Position numbers and translations under genes: made by a program
Notes under the pieces: generated by a model
The model's input: the letters and a program-made list of their open reading frames with translations, nothing else
Databases searched by the model: none
Told to the model about the DNA's origin: nothing
In this document: in pieces, positions 1-8,552 of the stretch
How positions within the stretch are numbered: position 1 is the stretch's first letter
Layout: every line of letters starts with the position of its first letter
Origin: an uncultured Rhodospirillales bacterium
GTDB lineage: Bacteria > Pseudomonadota > Alphaproteobacteria > Kiloniellales > Kiloniellaceae
Length of the DNA stretch: 64,000 bases
NCBI GenBank assembly: GCA_913060675.1
Contig: CAJXUS010000013.1
Coordinates: 16,193 to 80,192, forward strand
Reading direction: 5' to 3'

Positions 1-108
1 TGCAGTAATCCAATTTCTAAATTGAGCATCTTTACGCTGAAATTTTCCATCACTGCTTTTGGTATCGTACCAGATATCGTGCCATTTTCCATCAACGAGC
101 TTACCCAT
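1..108 (-). CDS. yqjG: Glutathionyl-hydroquinone reductase, N-terminal 36 residues only (window edge)
   Basis: Only the first 36 codons lie in the window; the rest is beyond position 1. The visible start (MGKLVDGKWHD, WYDTK, GKFQRKDAQFRNW) matches the conserved N-terminus of glutathionyl-hydroquinone reductases (YqjG/Xi-class glutathione transferases), which reduce glutathionyl-hydroquinones using a catalytic Cys further downstream that cannot be checked here. An AAAGGAA ribosome-binding site stands about nine bases before the ATG. The gene follows the pirin gene on the same strand with an 18-base gap, so the two are probably co-transcribed as a quinone/redox-stress pair. Absent from most ORF lists because it is clipped and short. 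Confidence 0.85.
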   Translation of the reverse strand, partial: MGKLVDGKWHDIWYDTKSSDGKFQRKDAQFRNWITA

Positions 109-126
109 TGGGGTGTTCCTTTCGAA

Positions 127-837
127 TTATTGTATTGTATCTGGGAGATCTGCAAAAATAAGTTCCGCAGGGCTAAGAGCTTTGATTTTTAAAACGTTTT
201 CCTTGGCAATCATTGCACCATCTCTCTTATCAAGTCGCTGACCATTAAGCTCAATCGAGCCTGTAGAGACCACGAGATAACCCAGTCTCTCTTCCCCAAT
301 TGTTTGAGTTATTTCCTCATCCTCCTTCAGGTGGGTGCCATAGAGAGTTGCATCTTGATTGATCCGTAGGGCTTCTGGGTGCTCTTTTTGACCTGAAGCC
401 AGTGGGAGGAACCCGCCTTGATAGTCTTCTTTTGAAAAGGTTTTTTGATCCCAATGGGGCGTTAGATAGTTTTCAGAAGGGTGGATCCATATTTGATAGA
501 GCCCGGTGACTTCTGCTTCGTGGTTATACTCACTGTGTAGAATTCCCTTACCCGCTGTCATGACTTGAATGTCGCCTGCAGGGGTTTTGCCTTTATTAGA
601 CAGATGATCTTCATGGGATATAGCCCCGTAACGCACGTAGGTAATGATCTCCATGTTCCGGTGACCATGCATTGGAAATCCACCACCCGCTTGAATTTCA
701 TCGTCATTCCATACGAGAAGAGGGCCGATCCCAGTGCGGTTTGGATCCATATAATTTGCAAAACTAAAATGGTAATGGGCATTAAGCCATTCATTTTTGA
801 AGCGTCCTAGGGTCTTGAAGGGACGAACATCAATCAT
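127..837 (-). CDS. Pirin family protein (bicupin, possible quercetinase)
   Basis: A 236-residue bicupin. The N-terminal cupin has the pirin metal site in the motif HGHRNMEI (about residues 57-64) and a second His/Glu-containing strand near GKGILHSEYNHE (about 97-108). Pirins bind Fe or another metal; some bacterial members (YhaK/YhhW) have quercetin 2,3-dioxygenase activity, others modulate transcription or metabolic enzymes, so the substrate here is open. An AGGAG site is seven bases before the ATG. It is divergent from a LysR gene and followed on the same strand by a hydroquinone reductase, a combination that suggests induction by quinones or aromatic electrophiles under that LysR. Confidence 0.88.
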   Translation of the reverse strand: MIDVRPFKTLGRFKNEWLNAHYHFSFANYMDPNRTGIGPLLVWNDDEIQAGGGFPMHGHRNMEIITYVRYGAISHEDHLSNKGKTPAGDIQVMTAGKGILHSEYNHEAEVTGLYQIWIHPSENYLTPHWDQKTFSKEDYQGGFLPLASGQKEHPEALRINQDATLYGTHLKEDEEITQTIGEERLGYLVVSTGSIELNGQRLDKRDGAMIAKENVLKIKALSPAELIFADLPDTIQ

Positions 838-920
838 TTGGATCTCCTGTGATAAAGCGAAAAACGACTACTCACACAAAGATAGTTATGACACAGTACA
901 ATGATAATTGGTGTTTTTGG

Positions 921-954
921 AACAATATTGTTTCCTGTGGGAAACAGTATTGTT
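921..954. promoter_or_regulatory. Paired palindromic operator between pirin and LysR genes
   Basis: Two 15-base arms (921-935 and 940-954) form an inverted repeat with one mismatch around a 4-base centre. Each arm contains a palindromic 12-mer: AACAATATTGTT at 921-932, perfect, and AACAGTATTGTT at 943-954, one mismatch. Their centres are 22 bases apart, two helical turns. It lies between divergent genes, 40 bases before the LysR start. This is what a tetrameric LysR-type autoregulator site looks like. The link to this particular regulator is inferred from position. Confidence 0.6.
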
Positions 955-993
955 GGCTTGAGAGTAAATAAAACTTTTGGAGAGATTTTGAGC

Positions 994-1896
994 ATGGATC
1001 TTAATGAAATGGTGATCTTTGCTGCTGTGGTTGAAAATGAAAGCTTTACGGCATCGGCAAAAATATTGGGCTTGAGTAAATCGGCGGTATCAAAGCAGGT
1101 GAGCCGTTTGGAAGATCGCTTGGGGATTCGCCTGTTGAATAGAACAACCAGGCGGCTTTCTCTTACAGAAGCGGGCGCGATATTTTTTGAAAAGTGTCAA
1201 ACGGTAATCTCTGTCGCCGAACAAGCAGAACAGGCAGTTTCAAGGTTATCAAATGTGCCCAGAGGGCTTTTGAAAATCAATGCGCCGATGTCCTTTGGTA
1301 TAAAACGTATGGCACCGCTGCTCGCTGCCTTTAGAGAACAATACCCCGAAGTGAAAATTGACCTTGTCCTAAATGACCAAGTCATTGACTTGGTTGAGGA
1401 GGGCTTTGATGTCGGAATACGGATCGGGCGTCTGATGGATTCCAGGTTAATGGCCAAGAAAATTTCAAGCTGTAAAATGGCGCTGGTCGCATCACCATCT
1501 CTTTTTAAAGAAAAGGCAATTCCGATTGTTCCTGCAGAACTCTCCGGGATCAATTTTTTACACTATTCTTATGTTTCTCGTGCATCAGGTCTAAAACTTG
1601 TTGGTGAGAGTGGCACTGTAAATATTCCTGTGAAAGGAGATTTCACGGCAAACAATGGGGACTTTATTCTTTCCGCGGTTCAAGAAGGAATGGGTTTTGC
1701 CTGTATGCCAACCTTTATATGCGGTGATTTAATTCGGGAAAGGAAGTTGGTCAAAATTTTACCAGAGTGGGAAATCGATAACGACCATGCCATATATGTG
1801 GTCTACCCGATAAATCGTAACCTGCCCCCTAAGGCTAGAGTTTTTATAGATTTTCTCGGAAGTTTTTTCACTGATATTCCTGAATGGGATCAGTAG
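994..1896 (+). CDS. LysR-family transcriptional regulator (CrgA-like)
   Basis: A 300-residue LysR regulator: winged-helix DNA-binding domain over residues 1-60 (ASAKILGLSKSAVSKQVSRL), then a CrgA-type periplasmic-binding-fold effector domain. The open frame extends upstream to 901, but the ATG at 994 is preceded by TTGGAGAG at a usable distance, gives the standard family N-terminus (MDLNEMVIFAAVV), and starting at 901 would place the operator palindrome inside the coding region. It is divergent from the pirin gene, so by family habit it probably controls that gene and itself. Effector unknown. Confidence 0.88.
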   Translation: MDLNEMVIFAAVVENESFTASAKILGLSKSAVSKQVSRLEDRLGIRLLNRTTRRLSLTEAGAIFFEKCQTVISVAEQAEQAVSRLSNVPRGLLKINAPMSFGIKRMAPLLAAFREQYPEVKIDLVLNDQVIDLVEEGFDVGIRIGRLMDSRLMAKKISSCKMALVASPSLFKEKAIPIVPAELSGINFLHYSYVSRASGLKLVGESGTVNIPVKGDFTANNGDFILSAVQEGMGFACMPTFICGDLIRERKLVKILPEWEIDNDHAIYVVYPINRNLPPKARVFIDFLGSFFTDIPEWDQ

Positions 1897-1946
1897 TATT
1901 GAGCAATCGTAAGGAGGCAAAAAATGCTCTTATGAATTTTCTTTCT

Positions 1947-1974
1947 TTGACAGCTTGAAAAATCGTGATATCGA
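1947..1974 (+). promoter_or_regulatory. Candidate sigma-70 promoter for the GNAT leader transcript
   Basis: A consensus -35 box TTGACA (1947-1952) is followed after 16 bases by TATCGA (1969-1974). This would start a transcript near 1981 and create a 5' leader of about 245 nt in front of the acetyltransferase gene. Just upstream is an isolated perfect AAGGAGG (1911-1917) leading to a three-codon open frame (ATG 1924, stop 1933-1935); I do not claim it is translated. Confidence 0.45.
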
Positions 1975-2032
1975 GAATGGGTAAATCGTTTTAGCTTGAA
2001 TTTAGGCATAAAAATTTAGATGCACTTTTGTA

Positions 2033-2205
2033 CCGAACATCTCCGACGACGACGGACCTGCCCACGAACAACTGTTCGTAGGGCTGTTAGTCTGTGTGTT
2101 GTAATGGATTGTTCGGCGACCTGAATTCAGGTGAACCCTGCACTAACCAGAGACAGCAGCTAACATTGTATCTCTGAATAACGAACGTTACAGCCGATTA
2201 GGCTG
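2033..2205 (+). ncRNA. Structured 5' leader upstream of a GNAT gene (family not recognised)
   Basis: Nested complementary segments fold this leader. CCGAACA (2033-2039) pairs with TGTTCGG (2110-2116). Inside it ACGGAC (2052-2057) pairs with GTCTGT (2090-2095). Inside that is a hairpin of CCCACGAAC (2061-2069) with GTTCGTAGGG (2074-2083), carrying one bulge. Two further elements follow: a perfect 14-base palindrome ACCTGAATTCAGGT (2119-2132) and the hairpin CAGCC/GGCTG (2191-2205), ending about 20 bases before the ATG. No coding potential is evident. The stretch is GC-richer than the A/T-rich sequence before it. It resembles a cis-regulatory RNA, but I cannot assign a family. Confidence 0.45.
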
Positions 2206-2225
2206 GTGCTACTGCAGGATCTACC

Positions 2226-2762
2226 ATGTGTAACTACGCGATTACCCTCCAGACTTCTGAAGATGAAAAACATATCGACCCGTTATTGAATCTGACCTTT
2301 GGCGAAGGTCGGGTGGCCCGGCCCTCTTATTCCTTACGCGCAGGTGTGGCGCCAATTACAGAACTTTGTTTTGTCGTAAAGTCCTCAGAAGATGAGCTAT
2401 TGGCCACGCTCCGGTTTTGGCCCGTTTCAATAAAAGGCGAAGAAGCCCTTTTACTCGGACCATTGGCTGTTCAGCCTAAATTACAGGGAAAAGGTATCGG
2501 TAGGGCGTTAGTCGCGGAAGGCTTAGCCAAGGCGAAAAAAATGGGGTATCGGCTCTGTTTTGTTGTTGGTGAACAGTTTTATTATAGCCCTTATGGCTTC
2601 AAGCTAGCTCATCCTCTTGGTTATGATATGCCTGTTCCCGTTAGTGCGGATAAGTTCCAGATAATTTCCCTGCAGGGTGTGGATTTTACGGAGCTTCCAA
2701 AAGGCGTGATGCAACCGTGGTTAGCAACAAGCGAACATATCCCATCCAAGAAGAAGGCTTAA
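2226..2762 (+). CDS. GNAT-family N-acetyltransferase (YhbS-like)
   Basis: A 178-residue acetyltransferase with the GNAT acetyl-CoA signature at about residues 83-92 (QGKGIGRALV, the Q/R-x-x-G-x-G/A loop) after the strand ALLLGPLAVQP. The next block, YYSPYGFKLA, is typical of the YhbS-like COG. Substrate unknown. Its last four bases overlap the end of the convergent membrane-protein gene. A long folded leader precedes it, which is unusual for a lone acetyltransferase and suggests it is controlled after transcription starts. Confidence 0.85.
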   Translation: MCNYAITLQTSEDEKHIDPLLNLTFGEGRVARPSYSLRAGVAPITELCFVVKSSEDELLATLRFWPVSIKGEEALLLGPLAVQPKLQGKGIGRALVAEGLAKAKKMGYRLCFVVGEQFYYSPYGFKLAHPLGYDMPVPVSADKFQIISLQGVDFTELPKGVMQPWLATSEHIPSKKKA

Positions 2763-4828
2763 CGGCCTTCGCGGTACCAGGCACCAAAAGCTGTGAATAA
2801 CAATAATGTTAGGAATACCCACGGCGGTAGTAGGGGACTTCTACTGTCTCCGGTTAATCGTTCAGCCTTTCGTGCTTGTAGGCCTGCCCAGTTCTGAGCG
2901 TGAAGCGTTCCGTTACCATGCACGAGCTTAATGTTTGGCATTGAGGTGTTCAAAAGGGGATAAATACCGCCATCGCTTTCCTTCACAAGGGGGCGTAATA
3001 TCTCAGGATCCGAGATAACTCTTTCATGTTCTGGCCCACTGAGAACTTGATGGGTGACGATAGTATTTGTGCCATCGCTTATTGTGTAAATGCCGGAATC
3101 AGCTGCAGGTATTGATAATTGCGATTTGCCATCAATCTCAGGCATCATTGTTAAGTCTAAAACCTCGCCAGATGGTTTTTGTATGGTGATGGGTGTTTCA
3201 GTATTAGACAAACTTTGCCGAGTTATTGTTAGCCGGTCGCTAGTAAGTATTGCTTTCAAGGTTTCCTCATCAAGTTCTGGCTCTTTCATCAACCAGTGTA
3301 CCAAGCGCCGAATCAATTCAGTTTGTGGTCCGCCACCTTCGATGTTGCGGCCCCAGAGCCAGATATGATCGCTGGTAATTTGCGCAACCCTACCTTTTTT
3401 ATAATGATCAAGGATTAGAAGAGGCTGTTCTTCACTGCCCGTCATGATCGTTGACCCGCTAAGCGTATCGGTATCCACTTGTCGGAACCATCGTCCCCAA
3501 CTCGGTTGCTCATCTATGTTGAGGTTTGCTTTTGGCAGTCGCGACGTTACGGGGTGGCGAAGCCCCAGTTCTGTGACCAAAGGGCGGAAAGGATTTTGGC
3601 TTACGGTGCCAAGGGGTTCAGCCGGGAGCAGGTTGCCAAGAGCTGTATTGTAGAGAGAAGAAGGGGTGGCATATCCTGGACCTCCTACTTCCAATAAGGC
3701 GCCACCTTCCTCAACATAGCGTACGATATTGCTGAGATAGTGACTTGGGAGAAATCCCTGACGTTGATATTGATCAAAAATGATGAGATCAAAGTCAGCC
3801 AGTTTGACTTCAAACAGTTCATGAATAGGAAAGGCGATTAGGGAAAGCTCTCTAATCGGCGTGCCATCTTGTTTTGCGGGATGACGGAGAATAGTAAAGT
3901 GAATTAAGTCGACCGAAGGATCTGCTTTTAATATATTTCGCCAAGCTCGTTCCCCTGGGTGTGGCTCTCCAGAGATCAGCAATACTTTTAAGCGATCACG
4001 AACACCGTTGGTTTCGAAACTCGCTTGATTATTTAGGATAGAAATTTCGCCTTTGAGTTCTTCGACGGTCAAGTCAAACGTTGTCTGGCCCCGGTTTTCG
4101 AGAACGAGCTCTTGAGTATAGGGCTGATCTATCGGGACAGCTAGGTTAGCGAGTATCTTACCATTTTGCCGAATAATCACATTTACAGGAGGAGATCTTA
4201 CGAGAGTGTTTTCATCTACAATACGGAAAGTAACCTCAATCTTTTGATCAATTATGCCAAATGCAGGAGCCTGATCAATAACAATGCGTCGATCTTGTCT
4301 GTTTTGATCCCCGGCTAAGAGCAGATGTAGTGGGATAGATTTTGGAAGGTCCGTTTGTTCAAAGGAGCTGGGGACGTCGTGAATTTGTCCATCGGATATG
4401 AGAAACACGCCTGCCAACCGTTCTTTTTCTTCACTTGTCAGGTTAATATTCTCGAATATCTTGGTGCCTTCTTCACCGCTTCCATTAATATTTACAGTCT
4501 TTAAAACAAGGTCAGATCGCTTGTTTACTTGCTCATGTAAGGCAGTCAAGGCGTCAGATGCTTGGCTTTTTCGCAATCCATAGCTCATGGAGGGGCTGTT
4601 ATCTACGACAGCCATAATCAACTCAGGTAAGGGCTCACTGGTTTTTTCATGAAGAGTCGGATTGCCGAGAAATAGAGCTATCACAAGCATGAAAATGCAT
4701 CTGAACTCTCCGCCTTTACTTCTGACTAGAATGAGGGAGAGCAGGGAAATAAGAGCAATGCCAAGGATTATAAATATTATGGGGAGGGGAAGAAGAGGAG
4801 CCCATTCAATGCCATAATTGGAGATCAT
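2759..4828 (-). CDS. Membrane VWA/GATase1-like protein, last gene of MoxR-DUF58 operon
   Basis: A 689-residue membrane protein: two N-terminal transmembrane helices (about residues 13-60), then a degenerate von Willebrand A region with a MIDAS-like DNSPSMS (about 76-82), a Rossmann-like glutamine-amidotransferase-like segment around 320-400 (LIFDQYQRQG, YVEEGGALLEVGGPG), and one C-terminal helix before the terminal WYREGR. The amidotransferase nucleophile Cys is not visible, so it is probably non-catalytic. It overlaps the upstream DUF4159 gene by four bases (ATGA) and is the promoter-distal member of the four-gene set. Such sets (MoxR ATPase plus VWA proteins) are thought to act as chaperone/assembly systems at the envelope; the client here is unknown. 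Confidence 0.75.
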   Translation of the reverse strand: MISNYGIEWAPLLPLPIIFIILGIALISLLSLILVRSKGGEFRCIFMLVIALFLGNPTLHEKTSEPLPELIMAVVDNSPSMSYGLRKSQASDALTALHEQVNKRSDLVLKTVNINGSGEEGTKIFENINLTSEEKERLAGVFLISDGQIHDVPSSFEQTDLPKSIPLHLLLAGDQNRQDRRIVIDQAPAFGIIDQKIEVTFRIVDENTLVRSPPVNVIIRQNGKILANLAVPIDQPYTQELVLENRGQTTFDLTVEELKGEISILNNQASFETNGVRDRLKVLLISGEPHPGERAWRNILKADPSVDLIHFTILRHPAKQDGTPIRELSLIAFPIHELFEVKLADFDLIIFDQYQRQGFLPSHYLSNIVRYVEEGGALLEVGGPGYATPSSLYNTALGNLLPAEPLGTVSQNPFRPLVTELGLRHPVTSRLPKANLNIDEQPSWGRWFRQVDTDTLSGSTIMTGSEEQPLLILDHYKKGRVAQITSDHIWLWGRNIEGGGPQTELIRRLVHWLMKEPELDEETLKAILTSDRLTITRQSLSNTETPITIQKPSGEVLDLTMMPEIDGKSQLSIPAADSGIYTISDGTNTIVTHQVLSGPEHERVISDPEILRPLVKESDGGIYPLLNTSMPNIKLVHGNGTLHAQNWAGLQARKAERLTGDSRSPLLPPWVFLTLLLFTAFGAWYREGR

Positions 4829-7584
4829 TGGCCCAACCTCTCAAGAATATGAGGTATGTGAACCTGATCTTCTTTGTAGTTACCAGTCAGAGCATACATG
4901 ACGAGATTGATGCCGAAGCGATATGATAGTTCCCGTTGGCGTTCGCCGCCTCTTATCATGGCATAAAGAGGTCTGCCTTCAGCATTGATGGCCCAAGCCC
5001 TGGCCCAGTCATTTGAGCCGACAAGTATACGGGCAACGCCATCATTTCTGTATTGATCGGTGCGCTCGGTCCAAAATTCTCTATTATTATTTCGACCCGG
5101 GAAGCTTTCGAGAAGATAGAAAGAGCGGGTCATTACATGTCCAGAGGGAACCGGCTCTAGCTCAGGGATGTCTAGGCCATCGGTGAGTTGTTGCAGATAT
5201 TGGGCGTTACCTACGGATCCCAACGCCGAATTTAACGTGCCGGAAGCTTCTCTGAGATCAAAGAGAATTAAACCACCGCTCTGGATATATTGATTTACCT
5301 GTCTTCGTCCTTTGGCGGTAAGTCCTCCCTGGGTCTCCGTTATCGGCCAGTACAAAATTGGATAGGGCGAGAGATAATCCCGGTCCAAATCGAGGCCAGT
5401 TACTTGAACGTTCTCTACTGCTGTGCGTCGATGAAGTTGAAGTGATAGTCCCGCGAGGCCAGAATGGCTATCTCGATCTACTTTAGAATTCCCGGTGATG
5501 ACATACGCTAGATATGTGTTAAGTGTCGCCTCTATTGCTTTGCTGTCCAATAGTTCGTCTTGATTTTGTGCATGTGCACGATGCGGGGGAGCAAGAACAG
5601 ATAAACTTGTAACCAGTAATAATGCAGCCGTCGACCGCCCTATGGGCAAATTGGAGAATATGCCTCTGAGCCAGAGAGTTACGACCTGATCTATTAGGAA
5701 AAGAAACAGGGCGGCTAATAAGAGGGGAACTTGAAGGGGATTTTCTTGTTTTGCGCCGTAAGTCCTATTTTGTAAAAAATCGATGTTGTTAAGGCTATAT
5801 GAGTGAAGGTTTCCGGCGAGGTTGACGGATTTAACGCGTTTGCTTTCACCGTAATAGCCTGGAGGGGTTTGAGGGCTCGCAGAAACCTTAGTATTAATCT
5901 CCTGCCCATTCACCGATATTTTTAGGCTTCTATCTTGGAGGGGGGTAAGGGTGCCGTAGGCATCCATCATTTCGTACAGGGGAAGGTCTTTTTGGGTGTC
6001 TTCGGTTTTGTTAACGCCTTTTCCAAATTGGAGAATACGCTGAAGTATTTTAACAAATGAACCTGAAAGAGAAAAATTAGACCAACGCGTATTTGCAGAA
6101 GTGTGCACGAGGACAATATGCCCTTTGCCGCTTTCTTTGGCGGTTATTAGAGGAGTACCGTCTTGAAGTCTTGCCCAGGAGTGTTGATCTAACTCAGAAG
6201 TAGGTTGTGCTAATAACTGCCCTGAAATGGTAACTTCTTTGGGTATATCTAAGCCATATAAAGGGCTGCCCTTATCAAACTCTTCGATAGCCAGAGGTTG
6301 TTCCCAAGTTAGACTACCCGTGAGGTTTCTGTACCCGCTTCTTAAGGGGACCGGGAGAAAGCGGTCTCTTTGGTTTGCTAAATTAGGTCCGGCAAAACGC
6401 AGGAGTAATCCACCGTTATCAATCCATTTTGTTAAGGCTTCTTCATCGGATAAGGGGATCGCTTCGTTATCAGTAATAATTATGGTGGAGAGTCCACGAG
6501 AGAGTAATTGTTTTAGGGACCCGTATCGAACATCTGTGAAAAGGCCTAGGGCACGTTGGAGATAATAGTGTTCTCCAAGGAGCGATTTGTTATCAACTTG
6601 CCCGCTGGTCGTTAACAAGCCAACAGGAAAACGGCGATCGCTTTGGTCCATAAGGTAAGTCGTTGCTGCTGAGCTTTGTCCAGTAACCGTGATCTTTTGA
6701 ACTTTGTTGTGAAGCTCGTTTGGGAGAGATAGGAGTGCTGTTCCAGACGTTTTGTCCATCTCTAGAGATATTTTTTCAGAAGCAAGAACCTCATTTTTCT
6801 CTGAGAGCGCGGTGATCGTTCGGGTGTTTTCCTCTAAGCCTGTTATACGTCTTAGGCTGACTTTGATGCCGTTATAATCGGCAGAAATATCCTCAATCCA
6901 TACAGGGAGTGAGGGCGTGCTTGGTGAATAGTGCACGACCTCTCCATAACTTTTGATCAGTTTTATTAATTCATCAGATTTTTCAGTTTGGATAATGCCG
7001 TTGGAAAGCCAGATAATTCTCAGTGGTTGATTTGCTTTAATTCGATCCTCAACAGCCTTTAAGGCTGCAATGTGATCTGATTCCCAACTCTGTACAGGAG
7101 GGAGCTCTTGCATATAGTTAAGTAGGCTTGCAGGAGATTTAAAACCACTAAAGTTGAATTCCCCCTTTGTATCAGAGGCCGTTGACAGGATAGCGGTTGT
7201 TACATCGTGCCCTTTTCGGCGTTCGAGAACTGACTTCAACGTCTGGAGTTGTTTCGATTTGCTGCTCGCAGAGGCCCAATCATTATCTAAAATGATAAGA
7301 GTATTAAGGTTATTGTTTGTTCCTTTTTCTGGAGCATAAACAGGTTCTGCCAAAGCAAGGATGACAAGTAGAAGGATTAAAAGCCTGAGGATAATGAGCC
7401 ACCATGCGGTTTTTTGTGGCTTAGATGTTGTGCCCTTTAACCCCAATAATAGCCGAAGCGCAGGGAAGGTAATGCGCCGTGGGGAAGGTGGTGTAATACG
7501 CAGAAGTATCCACACAAGAGGAAAGCTCAGAAGCCCCAGTAAAAGCCATGGATTGAGAAAACCAATAAATCCCAATTCAAGCAT
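4825..7584 (-). CDS. BatA-N / DUF4159 large membrane protein
   Basis: A 919-residue protein. The N-terminus (FLNPWLLLGLLSFPLVWIL) is the BatA-type aerotolerance-regulator membrane segment, with a second helix at about 60-78. A VWA-like region follows, further membrane helices lie near residues 640-700 (LLLAALFLFLIDQVV), and the C-terminal 220 residues form a DUF4159 domain (LYWPITETQGGLT, GGLILFDLRE). The frame runs upstream to 7683, but ATG 7584 gives the conserved N-terminus and overlaps the end of the DUF58 gene by eight bases, as expected for a coupled operon. It probably carries the periplasmic sensing or scaffolding part of the MoxR system; exact role unknown. Confidence 0.78.
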   Translation of the reverse strand: MLELGFIGFLNPWLLLGLLSFPLVWILLRITPPSPRRITFPALRLLLGLKGTTSKPQKTAWWLIILRLLILLLVILALAEPVYAPEKGTNNNLNTLIILDNDWASASSKSKQLQTLKSVLERRKGHDVTTAILSTASDTKGEFNFSGFKSPASLLNYMQELPPVQSWESDHIAALKAVEDRIKANQPLRIIWLSNGIIQTEKSDELIKLIKSYGEVVHYSPSTPSLPVWIEDISADYNGIKVSLRRITGLEENTRTITALSEKNEVLASEKISLEMDKTSGTALLSLPNELHNKVQKITVTGQSSAATTYLMDQSDRRFPVGLLTTSGQVDNKSLLGEHYYLQRALGLFTDVRYGSLKQLLSRGLSTIIITDNEAIPLSDEEALTKWIDNGGLLLRFAGPNLANQRDRFLPVPLRSGYRNLTGSLTWEQPLAIEEFDKGSPLYGLDIPKEVTISGQLLAQPTSELDQHSWARLQDGTPLITAKESGKGHIVLVHTSANTRWSNFSLSGSFVKILQRILQFGKGVNKTEDTQKDLPLYEMMDAYGTLTPLQDRSLKISVNGQEINTKVSASPQTPPGYYGESKRVKSVNLAGNLHSYSLNNIDFLQNRTYGAKQENPLQVPLLLAALFLFLIDQVVTLWLRGIFSNLPIGRSTAALLLVTSLSVLAPPHRAHAQNQDELLDSKAIEATLNTYLAYVITGNSKVDRDSHSGLAGLSLQLHRRTAVENVQVTGLDLDRDYLSPYPILYWPITETQGGLTAKGRRQVNQYIQSGGLILFDLREASGTLNSALGSVGNAQYLQQLTDGLDIPELEPVPSGHVMTRSFYLLESFPGRNNNREFWTERTDQYRNDGVARILVGSNDWARAWAINAEGRPLYAMIRGGERQRELSYRFGINLVMYALTGNYKEDQVHIPHILERLGQ

Positions 7585-8542
7585 GGCGATCTCCAAACTG
7601 GTCCGTCTGAAGGTTGTTAGCTTCTGAATTGAATAATGTATCGGAGTTGCTCTGTCGCCCTGAAATATTTTGATAGAGAGCAAGTAAAGTGGCTTCGGGT
7701 GATTGGTCTGTGGTGTGGGTTAGGTGTTGCCAACCCCATTTTCGAACCATGGAGCTTAGATCCTGATTGTGGGCTCTTATCCGGTCAATGTAGGAATCTC
7801 GGATGGAATCTACGTCTGAGTGAAGCAACTCCTGGTCGCCAAAAGGTTGTTGGAATTTGACCCTGCCACTGTAGGGCAAGTTCATTTCCGCAGGATCGAG
7901 GACTTGAACCAACCAGACTTTCAATTTTTGGCTCGCTAAGAATTGGAAGGCTTTTCTCTGTTCGGAAAGAGGCGTTAAAAAATCAGCAAAACATACCAAG
8001 GCTGCATTTTGGGGAAGGTGGTGGCCGGAGGGTAGCTCTCCAGATGCGTGATCATTACTCTCGAGTTGACGAGCGATGGTATAGATATTTTTTCGGGAAT
8101 TCGATGGCGCGGTTTGACCGCCGACAAGGGCGACTTTTTCACCGCCGCGAATTAACAGATGCGTTAGGGCTAACCCAAGTACACAAACGCGATGTTTTTT
8201 TGTGACAGTGGACCATTGAGAGGACCAATCCATACCAGGACCACCTCCTGCCCATATCCACAGGCTTTGAGCTGATTCTCTTTCTTTCTGGCGGATAAAG
8301 ACACCGGAATTGTCGCTGGTTGTTTGTGATTTTGCTGATCGTCGCCAATCAATACTCCGAGGCGAATCTCCTGGACTATAACGACGATACTGCCAAAACT
8401 CATCTCCCTGTCCTGTTCGTCGGCGTCCATGAATTCCCTGAAAAACAGTCGATGCAACGCGATCAGCCTCTATCAGAAGGGGAGGCAGAGTAGAAGCTAG
8501 CTTTTCAGCGTGTGTTTCGGGCGTTGAAATCGGTTTGTTCAT
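7577..8542 (-). CDS. DUF58 domain protein (MoxR partner)
   Basis: A 321-residue cytosolic DUF58 protein. The hallmark segment is present at about residues 36-66 (GIHGRRRTGQGDEFWQYRRY, then SIDWRRSAK). A VWA-like fold follows, as usual in the family. It has no predicted membrane helix. DUF58 proteins are near-constant partners of MoxR AAA+ ATPases, and here the gene lies ten bases downstream of moxR and overlaps the next gene by eight bases. Likely function is an adaptor between the ATPase and the membrane VWA proteins; this is inferred from family context. Confidence 0.85.
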   Translation of the reverse strand: MNKPISTPETHAEKLASTLPPLLIEADRVASTVFQGIHGRRRTGQGDEFWQYRRYSPGDSPRSIDWRRSAKSQTTSDNSGVFIRQKERESAQSLWIWAGGGPGMDWSSQWSTVTKKHRVCVLGLALTHLLIRGGEKVALVGGQTAPSNSRKNIYTIARQLESNDHASGELPSGHHLPQNAALVCFADFLTPLSEQRKAFQFLASQKLKVWLVQVLDPAEMNLPYSGRVKFQQPFGDQELLHSDVDSIRDSYIDRIRAHNQDLSSMVRKWGWQHLTHTTDQSPEATLLALYQNISGRQSNSDTLFNSEANNLQTDQFGDRHA

Positions 8543-8552
8543 ATCAAAACCG

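Noticed and set aside
901..993. Extended LysR start at 901.
   Set aside because: It would put the operator palindrome inside the gene and adds 31 residues that do not match the family; ATG 994 has a good ribosome-binding site.
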